From Paenacidovorax monticola (GTDB lineage Bacteria > Pseudomonadota > Gammaproteobacteria > Burkholderiales > Burkholderiaceae_C): a stretch of 64,000 nucleotides of DNA. The notes beneath the pieces are model-generated. The model had not been told where the DNA came from. It saw only the letters and a program-made list of their open reading frames with translations, and searched no databases. Below, in pieces: positions 34,758-45,224 of the stretch; within the stretch, counting starts at the first letter, position 1, and each line of letters starts with the position of its first letter. The stretch lies in assembly GCF_014489595.1 (NCBI RefSeq), contig NZ_CP060790.1:4030001-4094000 (forward strand). The letters run 5' to 3'. A program made the translations under genes and the position numbers.

Positions 34758-34807
34758 AATTCGAACGCAAGGGCCGGAGTGCCTTGCCATCGAAGTCCGC
34801 CTACAGT
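34758..34807 (+). promoter_or_regulatory. Ada-box-like promoter of ada
   Basis: AAT (34758-34760), six bases, GCAA (34767-34770), then nine bases, TGCCTT (34780-34785), and TACAGT (34802-34807). The spacing up to the -35 is the same as in the promoter at 33260, and CGGAGTGCCTTGC is identical. An Ada protein bound here would touch the -35 box directly. Confidence 0.65.
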
Positions 34808-34839
34808 GAAAGTATCGATACGCAGACAGGAGAACCACC

Positions 34840-35916
34840 ATGCAAGGCAAGACCTCTTCGGCCCTGCAGGCCCTGGGCGACGCGCGCTGGGCCGCCGTGC
34901 AGGCGCGCGACCCGGCGGCCGACGGGCAGTTCGTGTACGCCGTCAAGACCACCGGCATCTATGGCCGCCCCAGCAGCGCAGCGCGCCTGCCCCGGCGGGA
35001 GAACGTGGAGTTCTTCGATTCGGCCGAGGCCGCCGAGGCGGCAGGCTACCGCCCCAGCACGGCCGCAGACCACACGGCCGTGGTGGCCCGGCACACGGAG
35101 ATCGTGGCCCGTGCCTGCCGCCAGATCGAAGCCGCTGAAACGCCGCCCAGCCTGGACGCGCTGGCCCGGGTGGCCGGCTTGGCGCCGCACCATTTCCACC
35201 GGGTGTTCAAGGCTGCCACGGGGCTGACGCCCAAGGCCTATGCCACGGCGCAGCGGGCACAGCGCCTGCGCGAGAGCCTGGCGCAGGCCGATGCCACGAT
35301 CACGAGCGCGATCTACGGCGCGGGCTTCAACGCCAACAGCCGTTTCTATGAGTCTTCCGATCGCGTGCTGGGCATGCGGGCGCGGGACTACCGTGCCGGA
35401 GGTGCCAACACCGCGATCCGCTTTGCCGTGGGCGAGTGCACGCTGGGTGCCATCGTGGTGGCGCAGAGCGAGCGCGGCGTATGCGCGATCCTGCTGGGCG
35501 ACGACCCGGAGCAACTGGTGCGCGATCTTCAGGACCAGTTCCCGCAGGCCCGGCTCATCGGCGGCGATGCGGCCTTCGAGCAGCGCGTGGCCCAGGTCGT
35601 GGGTTTTGTCGAAGCGCCCCGGCTGGGCCTGCAATTGCCGCTGGACATCCAGGGCACGGCTTTCCAGGAGCGTGTCTGGCAGGCCCTGCGCGAGATCCCC
35701 GCGGGCGAGACCGCGAGCTACGCCGACATCGCGCGGCGCATCGGGCAGCCCCGGGCCGTGCGCGCCGTGGCCCAGGCCTGCGGCGCCAACCACCTGGCCG
35801 TGGCCATCCCCTGCCACCGCGTGGTGCGCAGCGACGGCGGCCTCTCGGGCTACCGCTGGGGGGTGGAGCGTAAGCGGGCGCTGTTGCTGCGCGAGCAGGT
35901 GCAAGCCAGCGCATGA
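34840..35916 (+). CDS. ada: Ada-type regulator/O6-methylguanine methyltransferase lacking the N-terminal zinc cysteines
   Basis: 358 residues in the Ada domain order. The N-terminal methylphosphotriester domain (residues 10-75) is clearly recognisable (GDARWAAVQARDPAADGQFV, TTGIYGRPSSAARLP, RENVEFFDSAEAAEAAGYRP), but all four zinc cysteines are replaced: the GIxCRPSC pair reads G and S, and the later CxxC reads S and A. An AraC helix-turn-helix follows (residues 85-180, LDALARVAGLAPHHFHRVFK). The C-terminal methyltransferase domain is intact, with active-site Cys in AIPCHRVV and GLSGYRWGVERKRALL. A ribosome-binding site AGGAG precedes ATG 34840. Methyl-phosphotriester sensing through Cys38 cannot work, so activation must differ or be lost. 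Confidence 0.92.
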   Translation: MQGKTSSALQALGDARWAAVQARDPAADGQFVYAVKTTGIYGRPSSAARLPRRENVEFFDSAEAAEAAGYRPSTAADHTAVVARHTEIVARACRQIEAAETPPSLDALARVAGLAPHHFHRVFKAATGLTPKAYATAQRAQRLRESLAQADATITSAIYGAGFNANSRFYESSDRVLGMRARDYRAGGANTAIRFAVGECTLGAIVVAQSERGVCAILLGDDPEQLVRDLQDQFPQARLIGGDAAFEQRVAQVVGFVEAPRLGLQLPLDIQGTAFQERVWQALREIPAGETASYADIARRIGQPRAVRAVAQACGANHLAVAIPCHRVVRSDGGLSGYRWGVERKRALLLREQVQASA

Positions 35917-35938
35917 CCGGGCACCGCCGCCCCCGCAA

Positions 35939-35970
35939 AGAAAAAGGGCCGCTTGCGCGGCCCTTTCTTT
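35939..35970. terminator. Bidirectional terminator between ada and groL
   Basis: AAAGGGCCGC (35943-35952) pairs with GCGGCCCTTT (35957-35966) around TTGC. A-rich sequence before and CTTT after serve both converging transcripts. Confidence 0.9.
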
Positions 35971-35994
35971 ATCGAGCGTGAGCCCGGGCAGGCA

Positions 35995-37647
<1,653 letters not shown>

Positions 37648-37680
37648 TCAGTAAACAGGGTATTCAGGAAGAGTGAGAAC

Positions 37681-37971
37681 TTACTTCTCGACAACCGCGA
37701 ACAGGTCGTCTTCCTTCATGACCAGAAGCTCGTCGCCGCCCACCTTGACGGTCTGGCCGCTGTACTTGCCGAACAGGACGCGGTCGCCCACCTTCACACC
37801 CAGGGGCGACACCACGCCTTGGTCGTTCTTCTTGCCCGGGCCCACGGCCAGCACTTCACCCTGGTCGGGCTTCTCGGCGGCGTTGTCGGGGATCACGATG
37901 CCAGAGGCGGTCTTGGTTTCGTTTTCGAGGCGCTTGACGATCACGCGATCGTGCAGGGGACGAAGGTTCAT
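37681..37971 (-). CDS. groS: Co-chaperonin GroES
   Basis: 10-kDa co-chaperonin, 96 residues from ATG 37971 ([20 protein letters not shown]). The mobile loop is [20 protein letters not shown], and the C-terminus is [16 protein letters not shown] longer in-frame start exists upstream but the family start is clear and has GGAG-type sequence (AGGAGAG) before it. First gene of the groSL operon, behind a CIRCE element. Confidence 0.98.
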   Translation of the reverse strand: MNLRPLHDRVIVKRLENETKTASGIVIPDNAAEKPDQGEVLAVGPGKKNDQGVVSPLGVKVGDRVLFGKYSGQTVKVGGDELLVMKEDDLFAVVEK

Positions 37972-38060
37972 TGCATCTCTCCTAGAGGACAAAAGTTTGC
38001 GACTATCGACAGCGCGCCCGCGAGGGGCGGGCGCTTTCGGAAGCGGGAGCGATGATGTTG

Positions 38061-38087
38061 TTAGCACTCATCTACTTCGAGTGCTAA
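38061..38087. promoter_or_regulatory. CIRCE element (HrcA operator) of groSL
   Basis: TTAGCACTC (38061-38069), nine bases, GAGTGCTAA (38079-38087): a perfect match to the CIRCE consensus. It lies about 90 bases upstream of groS. HrcA repression of groSL is expected; hrcA is not in the window. Confidence 0.97.
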
Positions 38088-38231
38088 TGATACGGGTGTT
38101 TGCGCCGATTTCAAGTGACCTCGGTTGAAAGGCCTGGACGGGGCCGGGTTCTACAATGGGCGGCTCACAAAAACGCTCGGGCACCCGTTTCACGGAGTTC
38201 CTGCAATCCGAACCGAGGAGGGGAGTGCCCC

Positions 38232-38621
38232 ATGGCATCCTTGCAAGCAACCACGGCACTCATGGGAATCGGGCTGGCCGCACTGATCCTCTACCTGATA
38301 CGCCGTGACCATCTTTATCTGATGCATGGCCTCTTCTGGGTCATGATCGCCGGGGCTGCGGCTGTGCTGGGAGCATGGCCAGGTCTGATCGACCGCATGG
38401 CGCGCTGGGTCGGATTCAGCTATCCGCCGGCGTTGCTCCTATTGCTGGCCTGCGTGGTGTTGGTGGTCAAAGCTCTCCATGCGGACATGGTCAACACCCG
38501 TATCGAGCGTGATGTACGGCGGCTGAACCAGCGCTTGGCATTGCTGGAGGCCGACATTGAGACTCTTCGCAATACGGCGGTGCAACCCGGCCTAGTCGCC
38601 ACCGACACAACCTGCCCATGA
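38232..38621 (+). CDS. DUF2304 small membrane protein
   Basis: A 129-residue protein with three predicted membrane helices (LMGIGLAALILYLI, LFWVMIAGAAAVLGA, ALLLLLACVVLVV) and a C-terminal coiled-coil-like stretch (IERDVRRLNQRLALLEADIE). This matches DUF2304, often found in polysaccharide loci beside glycosyltransferases. ATG 38232 has GGAGGGG before it; the longer upstream frame lacks a good start. It overlaps manC by four bases (ATGA), so it probably heads the polysaccharide operon. Molecular function is unknown. Confidence 0.8.
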   Translation: MASLQATTALMGIGLAALILYLIRRDHLYLMHGLFWVMIAGAAAVLGAWPGLIDRMARWVGFSYPPALLLLLACVVLVVKALHADMVNTRIERDVRRLNQRLALLEADIETLRNTAVQPGLVATDTTCP

Positions 38622-40072
38622 CCTCTCAACATCTGCTTCCCGTCATTCTCTGCGGCGGTTCGGGCACACGCCTATGGCCCCTTTCGCGTGAAACCTATCC
38701 CAAGCAATTTCTGGCGCTCAACGGTGACGGCTGCTCCATGCTGCAAGACACGGCAACGCGTCTGGATGGGCTGACCCCCGATATCCCTAAGGCCCCACCG
38801 CTCGTCATATGCAATGGAGAGCACCGATTCCTAGCGGCCCAGCAGCTGCATGAGGCCGGCATTGCGGGCGCGCGGCTGGTACTGGAGCCCGCAGGCCGTA
38901 ACACCGCACCTGCCCTGACCCTGGCAGCCCTCGCCGCGGACGCGCAGGCCATCTTGCTGGCCATGCCCGCGGACCACATCGTGAACCATGCTGAACGTTT
39001 GCACCAAGCCGTGGCAAGCGCATGGCCCCTGGCAAGAGAAGGTGCCATGGTCACCTTCGGCATCGTGGCCAACCGTCCCGAAACCGGATATGGCTACATC
39101 CAGAAGGGTCAGGCCATGGACGGCACCGACGCGTTCGCCATCCAGAGCTTCGAGGAAAAGCCCAGTCTTGAACTGGCACAGTCATATATTGCCAGCGGCA
39201 ACTACCTGTGGAACAGCGGGCTGTTCATGGTGCGAGCCGACCAGTGGCTCCAGGCCATGGCCGCATTGCAGCCCGCCATGCTGCAAGCCTGCCGCACCGC
39301 CATGGACCGCAGCAGCCGGGACATGGACTTCATCCGCCCGCATGGCGAGGCCTTTGCCGCCTGCCCGGCCGACTCCATCGACTATGCCGTGATGGAGCAC
39401 CTGCCGGGCAATGACGCCCTCGGAATACCCGCCCGTGTCGTCCCGTTGGACGCAGGCTGGTCCGATCTGGGGGCCTGGGACGCGCTGTGGGACGTGCTGC
39501 CGCATGATGACCAAGGCAATGCGCACGCCGGTCAGACCTTGAGCATCAACACCCGTGACAGCCTGCTGTTTTCTGAAACACGCCTGGTTGCTGCCGTGGG
39601 GGTGGAGAACCTTGTTGTGGTGGAAACCGCTGATGCCATCCTGGTTGCCGACAAATTCAAAACCCAGGATGTGAAAAAAATTGTGGCGGAGTTGAAGGCA
39701 CAAAAGCGCAGCCTGGCCTCTACGCACCGCAAGGTGCATCGCCCCTGGGGTTGGTACGACAGCATCGACGACGGCCCGCGCTTCCAAGTCAAGCGCATTG
39801 TCGTCAACCCTGGCGCGCGGCTCAGCCTGCAAATGCATCACCACCGGGCTGAGCACTGGATCGTGGTGAAAGGCACGGCGCAGGTCACCAACGGCGACAA
39901 GACATTCCTGCTGGGCGAAAACGAATCCACATTCATCCCCCTGGGCCATGTCCATCGCCTGGTCAACCCTGGGAAAGTGCCTCTGGAGATCATTGAAGTC
40001 CAGTCCGGAAGCTACCTGGGTGAGGATGACATCGTCCGCTTTGAAGACAACTATGGCCGGATTCCTGAATGA
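38618..40072 (+). CDS. manC: Mannose-1-phosphate guanylyltransferase/mannose-6-phosphate isomerase
   Basis: Bifunctional type II enzyme, 484 residues, making GDP-mannose. The N-terminal nucleotidyltransferase has GGSGTRLWPLSRETYPKQFL and the conserved FEEKPSLELAQSYI. The C-terminal cupin isomerase domain (from about residue 370) has RPWGWYDSIDDGPRFQVKRI, LSLQMHHHRAEHWIVV and ENESTFIPLGHVHRLVNPG. GDP-mannose is the precursor used by Gmd and Fcl downstream to make GDP-L-fucose. It overlaps the DUF2304 gene and the start of wzm. Confidence 0.96.
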   Translation: MTSQHLLPVILCGGSGTRLWPLSRETYPKQFLALNGDGCSMLQDTATRLDGLTPDIPKAPPLVICNGEHRFLAAQQLHEAGIAGARLVLEPAGRNTAPALTLAALAADAQAILLAMPADHIVNHAERLHQAVASAWPLAREGAMVTFGIVANRPETGYGYIQKGQAMDGTDAFAIQSFEEKPSLELAQSYIASGNYLWNSGLFMVRADQWLQAMAALQPAMLQACRTAMDRSSRDMDFIRPHGEAFAACPADSIDYAVMEHLPGNDALGIPARVVPLDAGWSDLGAWDALWDVLPHDDQGNAHAGQTLSINTRDSLLFSETRLVAAVGVENLVVVETADAILVADKFKTQDVKKIVAELKAQKRSLASTHRKVHRPWGWYDSIDDGPRFQVKRIVVNPGARLSLQMHHHRAEHWIVVKGTAQVTNGDKTFLLGENESTFIPLGHVHRLVNPGKVPLEIIEVQSGSYLGEDDIVRFEDNYGRIPE

Positions 40073-40868
40073 CGGATGGGCGCTGCGAGAGCAGGGCATG
40101 AAGCACCTCGGCCTGATTGTCGAACTGGTCCGGCGTGAGTTCGCGGGGCGCTATCAAGGATCGCTGGGTGGCATGCTGTGGGCGCTGATCCATCCATTAT
40201 TTCTTCTGTCCATCTACACCCTGGTTTTCGGCGTTGTTCTGAAAACCCGCTGGGAGGGCGGTGGCGGGACCTTCGGGTATGCGCTATACCTTTTTGCCGG
40301 CTTGATAATATTCAATGCATTTTCAGAATGCCTCCTGAAAGCCCCGGCAATGATCGTGGGAAATCAGAACTTCGTGAAAAAAGTGGTTTTCCCGTTGGAA
40401 GTGCTGCCATTGGTGAGCGCGATCGTCGCGTTGCTGCATGCCACCATCGGCATCGCCGTCTGGTTGGTTTGCTGCATCGTGTTGTTTGGCGTGCCAAAGG
40501 CCACCATGCTCCTTTTTCCCCTGGTATTTCTTGCCATGCTTCCTCTGTTGCTGGGGGTTGGCTGGATTTTTTCTGCCTTGGGCGTGATGCTGCGTGATAC
40601 GGGGCAGGTTGTGGCCATCATCAGTCACGTATTATTGTTCGTCACGCCGATATTTTATTCGGTAGACAATATTCCCGAACCATTGCAATCGGCCCTGGCA
40701 TTGAATCCGCTCACCTATCTGGTGGGGTGGATTCGTGGCATGTTGCTTGTGGGCGCTGTGCCGGGAGTGCTCGAGGTCACCATTTATATGGTGTTGAGCC
40801 TTGCTTTTGCATATGGCGCGCTCTGTTTTTTCAGGCGCTTGCGGCCATTGTTTGCGGATTTGATCTGA
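40053..40868 (+). CDS. wzm: Polysaccharide ABC transporter permease Wzm
   Basis: ABC-2 type membrane subunit that exports complete lipid-linked O-chains or capsule. ATG 40053 gives 271 residues and overlaps manC by 20 bases; ATG 40098 (MKHLGLIVELVRREFAGRYQ) is an alternative with GAGCAGG before it. The family signature VRREFAGRYQGSLGGMLWAL and six membrane helices are present, with LRDTGQVVAIISHVLLFVTP and ALNPLTYLVGWIRGMLL near the end. It is followed three bases later by its ATPase gene wzt. Confidence 0.92.
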   Translation: MAGFLNDGWALREQGMKHLGLIVELVRREFAGRYQGSLGGMLWALIHPLFLLSIYTLVFGVVLKTRWEGGGGTFGYALYLFAGLIIFNAFSECLLKAPAMIVGNQNFVKKVVFPLEVLPLVSAIVALLHATIGIAVWLVCCIVLFGVPKATMLLFPLVFLAMLPLLLGVGWIFSALGVMLRDTGQVVAIISHVLLFVTPIFYSVDNIPEPLQSALALNPLTYLVGWIRGMLLVGAVPGVLEVTIYMVLSLAFAYGALCFFRRLRPLFADLI

Positions 40869-40871
40869 CCT

Positions 40872-42136
40872 ATGAGCCAAGCTGTAATTTCAGTGCGCGG
40901 CATCAGCAAATGCTATCCCGTCTTCGAATCTGCCCGCTCCAGGGTCCTGCATACCATCTGGCCCAAATATGAGCGGGGCGTCGGGCAACATTGGGCGCTC
41001 CGCAATATTGATTTCGAAGTCCAGAAAGGCGAGTCGGTTGCCATCATCGGTAGGAACGGGGGCGGCAAGAGCACCTTGCTTGAAATTCTCACGGGAACCC
41101 TCCAGCCCACGACAGGAAGCGTGAGTGTCCAGGGGCGGGTTTCCGCGTTGCTGGAACTGGGCAGCGGGTTCAATCCCGAGTACACCGGACGCGACAATGT
41201 GTTGCTGAACGGCCTGTTGCTCGGCCTCTCGCGCGGCGAGATATTGGACCGCTTCTCGGAAATCGAAGAATTCGCCGAGATCGGAGACGCCATTGACCGC
41301 CCGGTGAAGACTTATTCCAGCGGCATGATGATGCGGCTTGCATTCTCCGTGCAGGTGCTGTGCGATCCCGACATCCTGATCGTCGACGAGGCGTTGAGCG
41401 TTGGCGACTTCTTTTTCCAGCAGAAGTGCTTCAACCGCCTGCGGGAGATGCGCGAGAAGGGGCTGACCTTGTTGTTCGTCTCCCACGATATGGGGACGGT
41501 GCGCGATCTGTGCCAGAGGGCCGTGTATCTGCGCCATGGTGAGCAGGTCTATGCAGGGGAGACGCAGGGGGCCATTCGGCGCTATTTCGCCGAAGGGGGA
41601 GAGCCGCGCGAGGTTCCCCCTCCGGTCCAGCCCCCAATCCAGAAGCCGTGTTCCCGCAATTGCCGTCAGACATCGCCTGGTCCCGCCCCGTGGCGGCTGG
41701 CAAGCCGCTTTTTGCTGTGCGCATCCTGGATTCGAACGGCTGCGATACGGTCGCTGTGCGCCTGGGCGATACGATTCGGGTGCGGATCTACTTCCAGGGA
41801 GGGGGGGAGGTCGAGAGGCTGCGTTTGGTGCTTGCCCTCAAGAACCGCTATGACCAGATCGTCAACTCCACCAGTTCCAGAAGGCTTGGGTTCATGCAGA
41901 TTGTGTCGACCGAACGAGACTGGTCGGCATTCGATTTCGAGATGGATCTGCGCCTCGAGGCCGGGCAGTATTCGCTGCGGGTCGGCTTTTCGTCCGAGTC
42001 ACTGGTGTCGAATCGCGGAGTGGAGCTGGACACGACCGACTGGTTCGGGCCGTTGGAGGTCCGTTGGGACTATGAGAACGAGTCCGCACCCTTTCTTGGG
42101 ATGTTTGGGCTGCCGGTGCGCGGCGCACTGGCCTGA
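40872..42136 (+). CDS. wzt: O-chain ABC transporter ATPase Wzt with C-terminal glycan-binding domain (frameshift)
   Basis: ATPase of the Wzm/Wzt exporter. Walker A is GRNGGGKSTLLEILTG, the signature is YSSGMMMRLAFS and Walker B is DILIVDEALSVGD. After residue about 250 the frame breaks; adding one base at 41631-41635 gives QPPNPEAVFPQLPSDIAWSR and leads into a Wzt_C-like beta-sandwich (LFAVRILDSNGCD, VRLGDTIRVRIYF, LGFMQIVSTERDWSAFDFEM, LEAGQYSLRVGF). The corrected product is about 421 residues. In E. coli O9a-type systems this domain binds the terminal modification of the finished chain and gates export. The next gene encodes a possible capping enzyme. Confidence 0.9.
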
Positions 42137-42169
42137 ATTGCAACTGTCAAACAGTGAAGAGAACTCTGA

Positions 42170-44782
42170 ATGAAGATCCTCATCTGCGGCATGCCGCGCT
42201 CGATGACCACCTGGGCATTCAATGCCGCGCGCGAGATAGTCGCCGATCAGAACCTGAAAACGGTCTGGATTGAGCCCAGCGACACGGCTGCCGAAGAGCA
42301 GTTCGCTACGGCTAACGGGAATGTTCTTGCCAAATGCCATCACTACAGCGAAGTGCTGGCCAAGGCCGCCGATTGCGTCATCTATTCATACCGTGACATC
42401 CGAACTGCAGCGGTCAGCTATTTCCGCAAGTTCTCCTCCGATTGCGATACTGGCCAACTCAATGCCTGGGTGCAGGCGGGCCGTGCCTGGATGCAGGTTG
42501 CCGATACCGTGTTGCGCTACGAACAGGTCGAGCGCGGCCCGGCCAATGCCATCCGGCATTTGAGGCAGGTGCTGGCCAAGAAGTACGGCGCAGAAGTGTT
42601 GTCCCGCGAGAGCGATGAGGTTTTGCTTTCCCGCATTGATGAGACCTTTGCCCTGCGGCAGACGGCCGACGTCGCCGACTACGACGCGCAGACCATGATT
42701 CTGCCGGCGCACCGTACCTTTCAGCCGGCGCCCGATGACCTGAACGCTGCGGAAAAAGCGCTATATCTGCGCATCGAGCGCGAGTTCGCCCCCTGGCTCG
42801 CGGAGCACTTCTACATTCAGCAGGAAGACCATGGGCAGGCGCTGGACTATCGGCTGGCGGCCAATGTCATGGCGCGGCTTGCCAGGCCCGTCGTCATCGA
42901 CGTGGGCGTCGAGCGCGGCTCTTTCATTGATCTGGCCTTGAGCGCAGGGGCTGAGCGCATCATTGCCTTCGAGGCGCTTCCACGGCATGTGGAGCATCTG
43001 AACGCACGCTTTGCCCATGAGCCCCGTGTCGAGGTGCGCGCCAAGGCCGTTTCCGAGCGGTCTGGCAAGGCCGTCTTTCACATTGCCATTGATCCGGAAG
43101 GCCGTGAGCTCGACTACCACCACACGCTGGCGGACCTGGGCGATTCGATCACAGTCGTGCGCAGCGAGCGTTCGATCGAGGTGGAAACGGTCGCGCTGGG
43201 GGCGCTTGCAGTCAACAAGCAACTACCGGAAGCGATTGACTTCCTGAAGGTCGATACCGACGGGCATGACCTTGCCGTGCTGCGCGGCTTGGAGGGGCTG
43301 CGCCCTCGCTTCATCCTGGCCGAATACTGGGATACCTTGCCCGAAACCAGCGGCCGCAATCTGTATTCGCTGGCCGATCTGCAAACCTGGGCTGCGGGCT
43401 GTGGCTACAGTCATTCCGTGGTCATTCGTCGCCACGGGCGTCTGGAGTCGCTGGAATGGGATGCGCCCTGGACACAAGCCGGGGACTGGGGCAACGTACT
43501 GTTTATTCGCGATGTTGCAGACTTGGCGATGGTGCGGGCGGTGGTTGCAGGGCTGGCTCCCGAAGTGCAGCAGCGCAACCACGACTACCTTGCCACCCTC
43601 GTCAAGGAATGCGAAGCCAAGGAGGCCGTGATCCGCCGGCTCGACAACGAAGTCAAGGCACTGCTGGGCCAGCAACACGTGGTCGATGACATCGAGTCGG
43701 AAGAAGCGGCGTTGCTCAAGAGCCTGGAGGATGTGCCCGCTGCCTTGCCATCCGACCCTGCATCCACGTCTTGCAAGGCCTTGGAAGCAGAACTGATCCG
43801 CAAGGAGATCGTGATCCGGAAACAGGCCCGCGCGCTCGCCGCGTACCGTGTGGCATTTCCTCCCTTGTCGCCGTTCCTGCGCTCCATAGGTTTTGTTGGC
43901 CGCCATCTGCGGGCAGCCCTCCGGCCCCGTCTGGGTAATCTCAATCAGTATCTGCCGCGCCGGCTGGAGTTGCCCAAACCCTATGTCTGCGGTCTGCCTG
44001 CAGAGCGACTGCCGTCCATCTCGATGGTCACTCCGTCCTTTCAGCAGGCGCGTTTTGTGGGTCGGACGATTGATAGCGTACTTAGCCAAAACTATCCCAG
44101 GCTCGATTATTTCGTGCAGGACGGTGGATCAACCGATGGCACCGCAGACGTGCTGAAATCCTACGGTGATCGCCTCACGGGCTGGGTGTCGCAGAAGGAT
44201 GGGGGGCAATCCCAAGCCATCAACCTCGGCTTTGCCCGTGCGAGCGGCGAGATCATGGCGTGGCTCAATTCCGATGACTTGCTGATGCCCGGTGCCCTAC
44301 ATCGGGTTGGAGAGTATTTTGCACAGCACCCCGAAGTGGATGTGGTGTATGGCAACCGCATACTGATCGACGAAGAAGACAGAGAGATTGGGCGCTGGGT
44401 GCTGCCCGCTCATGATGACGAAGTGCTTTCCTGGGCAGACTTCATCCCCCAGGAAACCTTGTTCTGGCGGCGCTCCATCTGGGAGAAAGCTGGTGGCCGA
44501 ATCGATGAAAGCTTCCGTTTTGCCATGGACTGGGACTTATTGCAGCGTTTCCGGAGTGTCGGAGCCCGCATGGTGCGGTTGCCTGATTTCCTCGGAGCCT
44601 TTCGCATCCACAATGCACAGAAAACGTCTGTGCAGATCAATGAAGTCGGCATGGAAGAGATGGCCCGGTTGCGCAGGCGTGCGCTAGGGCTCGAAGTGAG
44701 CTGGGGGCAGATCCACCGTGCGTTGATGCCCTATCTGATCAAGCACGTAGTCCATGATCTTGCGTACCGGATAAAGCGGTAA
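42170..44782 (+). CDS. Trifunctional sulfotransferase/FkbM methyltransferase/GT2 glycosyltransferase
   Basis: 870 residues, three enzyme domains in one unbroken frame. Residues 1-220 resemble a PAPS-dependent sulfotransferase: phosphosulfate loop CGMPRSMTTWAF (6-17) and 3'-phosphate motif YSYRDIRTAAVSYFRKF (72-88). Residues 238-425 are an FkbM-type methyltransferase (RPVVIDVGVERGSFIDLAL; AIDFLKVDTDGHDLAVLRGL; ILAEYWDTL). Residues 465-560 are charged and helical, likely coiled coil. Residues 612-820 are a GT2 domain (ISMVTPSFQQARFVGRTIDS; DGGSTDGT; WLNSDDLL; ETLFWRRSIW). It follows wzt by 33 bases. By analogy with WbdD (kinase-methyltransferase plus coiled coil), it may add, methylate and sulfate the terminal sugar and so stop chain growth. 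PAPS-making genes lie in the same locus. I know no described enzyme with this order; that should be searched. Confidence 0.8.
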   Translation: MKILICGMPRSMTTWAFNAAREIVADQNLKTVWIEPSDTAAEEQFATANGNVLAKCHHYSEVLAKAADCVIYSYRDIRTAAVSYFRKFSSDCDTGQLNAWVQAGRAWMQVADTVLRYEQVERGPANAIRHLRQVLAKKYGAEVLSRESDEVLLSRIDETFALRQTADVADYDAQTMILPAHRTFQPAPDDLNAAEKALYLRIEREFAPWLAEHFYIQQEDHGQALDYRLAANVMARLARPVVIDVGVERGSFIDLALSAGAERIIAFEALPRHVEHLNARFAHEPRVEVRAKAVSERSGKAVFHIAIDPEGRELDYHHTLADLGDSITVVRSERSIEVETVALGALAVNKQLPEAIDFLKVDTDGHDLAVLRGLEGLRPRFILAEYWDTLPETSGRNLYSLADLQTWAAGCGYSHSVVIRRHGRLESLEWDAPWTQAGDWGNVLFIRDVADLAMVRAVVAGLAPEVQQRNHDYLATLVKECEAKEAVIRRLDNEVKALLGQQHVVDDIESEEAALLKSLEDVPAALPSDPASTSCKALEAELIRKEIVIRKQARALAAYRVAFPPLSPFLRSIGFVGRHLRAALRPRLGNLNQYLPRRLELPKPYVCGLPAERLPSISMVTPSFQQARFVGRTIDSVLSQNYPRLDYFVQDGGSTDGTADVLKSYGDRLTGWVSQKDGGQSQAINLGFARASGEIMAWLNSDDLLMPGALHRVGEYFAQHPEVDVVYGNRILIDEEDREIGRWVLPAHDDEVLSWADFIPQETLFWRRSIWEKAGGRIDESFRFAMDWDLLQRFRSVGARMVRLPDFLGAFRIHNAQKTSVQINEVGMEEMARLRRRALGLEVSWGQIHRALMPYLIKHVVHDLAYRIKR

Positions 44783-45224
44783 CGTTGTCATGGCCTCCAG
44801 CCTCTCCAGCACATGCCAAAACCAGTCTAGCGGGCGTGCCAAGTGCCGCAACCCGGTCTGCTATGGGCGGGCCGTTAAGCCATCTCCGGCTTGTATTTGC
44901 CCTCCGAGTCATGCATTCCCGAGGGCTATGCCTTACGCGGCTTCGTCAGGATGGCTGATGCAAGGCTCACCCGATAGAGGGGCAACCGACCAATGCAAGC
45001 TCGTGGTGGTGTTGTCAGACGAATTTTGCCAGTTGGTAGGAAAGGGTGGCGAATCTCTTCGGCAAAGATGCTGTTTTCTGACAAAAAATCGGGAAATGCG
45101 GGTGATGTGCCGGCCTTGTTTGATATGAGTGGAATCTGTGAACACGGGATATCATGGATTGGGCTTTTTGTGATCCCCAGGCGTTGAAGGTGCATTGTTC
45201 TTGAATTTGTTTGAGTAGTATTTG
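44783..45224. other. 442-base gene-free stretch at the edge of the low-GC island
   Basis: Short open frames occur on both strands (for example 44790-45128 and 44993-45187), but none resembles a known family or has a convincing start. GC content falls toward the right. It probably marks the left junction of the Gtr-like island and may contain decayed sequence. Confidence 0.5.

Noticed and set aside
38061..38087. CIRCE inverted repeat as a terminator
   Set aside because: It has the exact CIRCE sequence and spacing upstream of groS and no T run.
44790..45187. Small open frames in the gap before the GT-C gene
   Set aside because: No ribosome-binding site, family likeness or matching codon use; treated as non-coding.
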